DNA of 8,443 nt. Origin: JAAFIP01 sp031431335. GTDB lineage: Bacteria; Pseudomonadota; Gammaproteobacteria; Burkholderiales; Burkholderiaceae_C. The notes under the pieces are model-generated. The model saw only the letters and a list, made by a program, of their open reading frames with translations, was not told the origin of the DNA and made no database searches. Positions 6,080 through 8,443 of the stretch are shown piece after piece. Each line of letters begins with the position of its first letter. Position 1 is the first letter of the stretch. The translations under genes and the position numbers were made by a program. The stretch lies in contig JANPDG010000060.1 in assembly GCA_031431335.1 (NCBI GenBank), positions 1 to 8,443 of the forward strand, given 5' to 3'.

Positions 6080-7804
6080 CTACACGCCCTGGATAATCCA
6101 TCGAGCGGCTTTCTCGGCCATCATCAAAGTGGGGCTGTTGGTGTTGCCACTGGTAATCAAAGGCATGGCGCTGGCATCGACCACGCGCAAGCCCCTGACC
6201 ACACCGCCCGCGCCGTCGCGCACACGCAGGTGTGAGTCCAGCACAGCCATCGGGTCGTTGGCCTGGCCCATTTTGGCGGTGCCCACGGGGTGAAAAATAG
6301 TCGTGCCGATATCGCCTGCCAGCTGGGCCAGTTCGTCGTCGGTTTGATACTGCACACCCGGCTTGTGCTCTTGCGGTTGGTAGGCCGCCAAGGCGGGCTG
6401 GGACACGATGTTGCGCGTGATGCGCAGACTGTCTGCCGCCACTATGCGGTCCTCAGCCGTGCTCAAATAATTGGGCGCAATCGCAGGGGCATCTTCAAAT
6501 TGGTGGGTGACAATATGCACACTGCCTCGGCTGGTAGGTTTTAAGTTGCACACGCTGGCCGTAAACGCTGCAAAGGAGTGCAGCGGTTGCCCAAAAGCAT
6601 CCAAGCTCAAAGGCTGCACATGGTATTGAATATTAGGGTAGGGCTGATCGGGACTGCTGCGGGTAAAGGCACCGAGTTGGCTGGGCGCCGAGCTCATCGG
6701 GCCTGTGCGCTTGAGCGCATACTCCAAACCAATTTTGGCCTTGCCCCACAGCGAGTTAGCCATGGTGTTGAGCGTGTCGACGCCTTGCACTTTGTATATG
6801 GCGCGGATCTGTAAATGGTCTTGCAAATTAGCACCCACGCCAGGCGCATCCACCGCCATCGGCACCCCGCGCTCCTGCAGCAGCTGGGCCGGGCCAATAC
6901 CCGAGAGCTGCAAAATCTGTGGACTGCCGATGCTGCCTGCACTCAAAATGACCTCGCAGTTTGCGCTGGCTGTCACCATCTCGCTGCCATTCCACACCTG
7001 CACGCCAGTGCACTGCTGGCTGCCGTCAGCAGATTTTTCAATCACTAGGCGCGCCACTTGCGCGGCAGTCCACAGCTCAAAGTTAGGCCTGCCGTAGCAC
7101 TGCGGACGCAAAAAAGCTTTGGCTGCGTTCCACCTAAAGCCATCTTTTTGGTTGACTTCAAAATAGCCTACGCCTTCGTTGTCGCCACGGTTAAAGTCGT
7201 CTGTGGCGGGCACGCCCGCTTGCACCGCGGCTTGCGCAAAGGCGTCCAAAATATCCCAGCGCACGCGCTGCTTTTCAACGCGCCATTCACCGCCCACACC
7301 TCTGTCTACCAAGCCTTTGCTGCTGGCCTGCGTTTTGCGGGTGTTTTTGCCGTGAAAACGCGCAAGCTCAGCGGCATCTTTGTGCTGCGCGCCCTTGTCA
7401 AAGCCGTAGTGGTCTTCGTGCGCCATAAAGTCAGGCAGGCAGTGGTTCCAGCTCCACGCATCGTCAGCCGTGAGCTGTGCCCACTGGTCGTAGTCATTGG
7501 CCTGGCCGCGCATATAAATCATGCCGTTGATGCTGCTCGAGCCGCCCAGCACCTTGCCGCGCGGATAGCCTAGCTGCCTGCCGTTCAGGCCTTTTTCAGC
7601 CTGGGTTTTGTAAAGCCAGTCGGTGCGCGGGTTGCCAATGCAATACAAGTAGCCCACGGGAATATGAATCCAGTGGTAGTCGTCTTTGCGGCCCGCCTCA
7701 ATCAGCAGCACACGTTTGTTTTTATCTTTGCTTAAGCGGTTGGCCAGCAAACAGCCCGCCGTGCCTGCGCCAATGATGATGTAGTCGAAAGTAGGATTAG
7801 CCAT
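6080..7804 (-). CDS. GMC-family FAD-dependent oxidoreductase, substrate unknown
   Basis: This is a flavoprotein of the glucose-methanol-choline family, which oxidises primary or secondary alcohols. The 574-residue length is normal. The N-terminal FAD-binding Rossmann motif is GAGTAG (12-17), with Glu36 for the ribose. GMC signature 1 is PRGKVLGGSSSING (81-94) and signature 2 is SAGSIGSPQILQLSGIG (288-304). The catalytic His505 lies in FHPVGTAKMG, and Asn554 in TSGNTNSPT takes the second active-site position, as in choline dehydrogenase/oxidase rather than His as in glucose oxidase. No signal peptide is visible, so it is probably cytoplasmic or membrane-peripheral. Residues about 136-168 look like an extra basic segment. 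The start at 7804 gives MANPTFDYIIIGAG; an earlier ATG at 8011 would add 69 non-homologous residues read from inside the HD gene. The start overlaps the HD stop by 8 nt with no clear ribosome binding site, suggesting translational coupling. A betA assignment is not justified. Confidence 0.93.
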   Translation of the reverse strand: MANPTFDYIIIGAGTAGCLLANRLSKDKNKRVLLIEAGRKDDYHWIHIPVGYLYCIGNPRTDWLYKTQAEKGLNGRQLGYPRGKVLGGSSSINGMIYMRGQANDYDQWAQLTADDAWSWNHCLPDFMAHEDHYGFDKGAQHKDAAELARFHGKNTRKTQASSKGLVDRGVGGEWRVEKQRVRWDILDAFAQAAVQAGVPATDDFNRGDNEGVGYFEVNQKDGFRWNAAKAFLRPQCYGRPNFELWTAAQVARLVIEKSADGSQQCTGVQVWNGSEMVTASANCEVILSAGSIGSPQILQLSGIGPAQLLQERGVPMAVDAPGVGANLQDHLQIRAIYKVQGVDTLNTMANSLWGKAKIGLEYALKRTGPMSSAPSQLGAFTRSSPDQPYPNIQYHVQPLSLDAFGQPLHSFAAFTASVCNLKPTSRGSVHIVTHQFEDAPAIAPNYLSTAEDRIVAADSLRITRNIVSQPALAAYQPQEHKPGVQYQTDDELAQLAGDIGTTIFHPVGTAKMGQANDPMAVLDSHLRVRDGAGGVVRGLRVVDASAMPLITSGNTNSPTLMMAEKAARWIIQGV

Positions 7805-8414
7805 GAAGCATTGAGGATAAATTAAGTCTTGCCGCGCGCTCAAGCTGTAGTGCCAAGCTGGGGTGAAAGTACAGCTGCGGCCGCTGCGCCATCTGCTGCA
7901 TGAATTGTCGGCGTTTAACAGCGTAAAGCGCTTCGGGCACAAAACTATATTCATGGCGCACCTGCAGGCCATACTCTGCAAATCGCGCAGGCGATGAGGC
8001 CAAAATAGCAAGGTCTATATCGAGTAAGGCTTGGCAGTCGCTGTCATGCGGCGTGGGCGCGTGGCCCTTGGTTGCCAAGATGCGCTGCGCCAAACGCTGG
8101 CGGGGCGCTGCCGGCAGATCAACAAACCATTGCAACGCCAGCTGCGCGCTGCGCTCCTCATTGTCATGTGCCTGCGGGTCATACACCACATCGTGCAGCC
8201 AAATAGCCAGCTCAATGTCATCTGGCGACTGCACCTGGTTTGCCACGCCGTCCAGCAGCGCAAGACACTCGCCAATATGCTGCGCCGTATGGTACGCCCG
8301 CACCGGCTCTGAGTAAGCCGCTTGCAGCACGGCAAACTGCGCGCTGGCCTGCGGCGCGCCAAGGCGCGTGCACAGCGCCGTCCAGCGCGAAGGAGTGAAA
8401 AGATTTTCAACCAT
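7797..8414 (-). CDS. HD-domain predicted metal-dependent phosphohydrolase
   Basis: A 205-residue protein that resembles the predicted HD-superfamily metal-dependent hydrolases grouped as COG4339, whose substrate is not known. Candidate metal ligands are His42 and His46 in YHTAQHI, the His74-Asp75 pair in AIWLHDVVYDP (70-80), and Asp132/Asp134 in LLDIDLAIL. DNEERSA (84-90), ATKGH (114-118) and the RHEYSFVP segment (153-160) also fit that family. No signal peptide or membrane segment is seen, so it should be cytoplasmic. The ATG at 8414 gives a family-like start (a Trp near residue 11), but it has no clear ribosome binding site and the frame stays open to the window edge, so an upstream start cannot be excluded. 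A TAA in another minus-strand frame at 8426-8428 might be the end of a preceding gene. The stop overlaps the GMC start by 8 nt. Confidence 0.85.
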   Translation of the reverse strand: MVENLFTPSRWTALCTRLGAPQASAQFAVLQAAYSEPVRAYHTAQHIGECLALLDGVANQVQSPDDIELAIWLHDVVYDPQAHDNEERSAQLALQWFVDLPAAPRQRLAQRILATKGHAPTPHDSDCQALLDIDLAILASSPARFAEYGLQVRHEYSFVPEALYAVKRRQFMQQMAQRPQLYFHPSLALQLERAARLNLSSMLHG

Positions 8415-8443
8415 CGCGCAGCGGGTTATTTGCTGGTCGGCAT

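Noticed and set aside
7058..7573. 171-codon plus-strand open frame opposite the GMC gene
   Set aside because: It is antisense to the conserved GMC frame with both family signatures intact, and has no recognisable motif or ribosome binding site.
6080..8011. Longer GMC protein starting at the ATG at 8011
   Set aside because: The added 69 residues are read from within the HD gene in another frame and precede the family-typical N-terminus. The start at 7804 places the FAD motif at the usual distance.

Overview
The window looks like ordinary chromosomal core sequence from a betaproteobacterium, most likely Burkholderiales and probably Comamonadaceae. The evidence is the divergent gatC / mreB arrangement, the mreBCD-mrdA cluster, the characteristic GTG-started MreC, the moderately high GC and the close match of the proteins to that group's type as I remember it. 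No database search was possible, so the genus is left open.

Layout. Positions 1-977 on the minus strand carry gatC followed by the first 222 codons of gatA, which runs off the left edge. These encode two subunits of the tRNA-dependent amidotransferase. Positions 978-1255 are a divergent intergenic region. It holds a good sigma-70-type promoter candidate for mreB, a weaker one for gatC, a 12-bp perfect palindrome and one DnaA-box-like 9-mer. Positions 1256-5790 on the plus strand are the rod-shape operon mreB-mreC-mreD-mrdA (PBP2), tightly packed (19-nt gap, 4-nt overlap, 14-nt gap). It ends at a strong, symmetric hairpin at 5861-5892. No rodA follows. Positions 6080-8414 on the minus strand converge on that hairpin and encode an HD-domain phosphohydrolase-like protein followed, with an 8-nt overlap, by a GMC-family FAD oxidoreductase of unknown substrate.

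How the genes work together. MreB forms cytoplasmic filaments, MreC and MreD link them through the inner membrane, and PBP2 is the transpeptidase that makes lateral wall peptidoglycan. The partner glycosyltransferase RodA must be encoded elsewhere. GatCAB serves translation and shares only the intergenic region with the mre genes. The GMC/HD pair appears to be an accessory metabolic unit inserted or retained next to the cell-shape operon, with no evident functional link to it.

I see no CRISPR array, insertion sequence, tRNA, rRNA, prophage or clearly new system. The points most worth a second look are the missing rodA, the overlapping HD/GMC pair, a hairpin that buries the mreC start codon, the palindrome and DnaA-like site in the divergent promoter region, and an extra basic segment inside the GMC protein.
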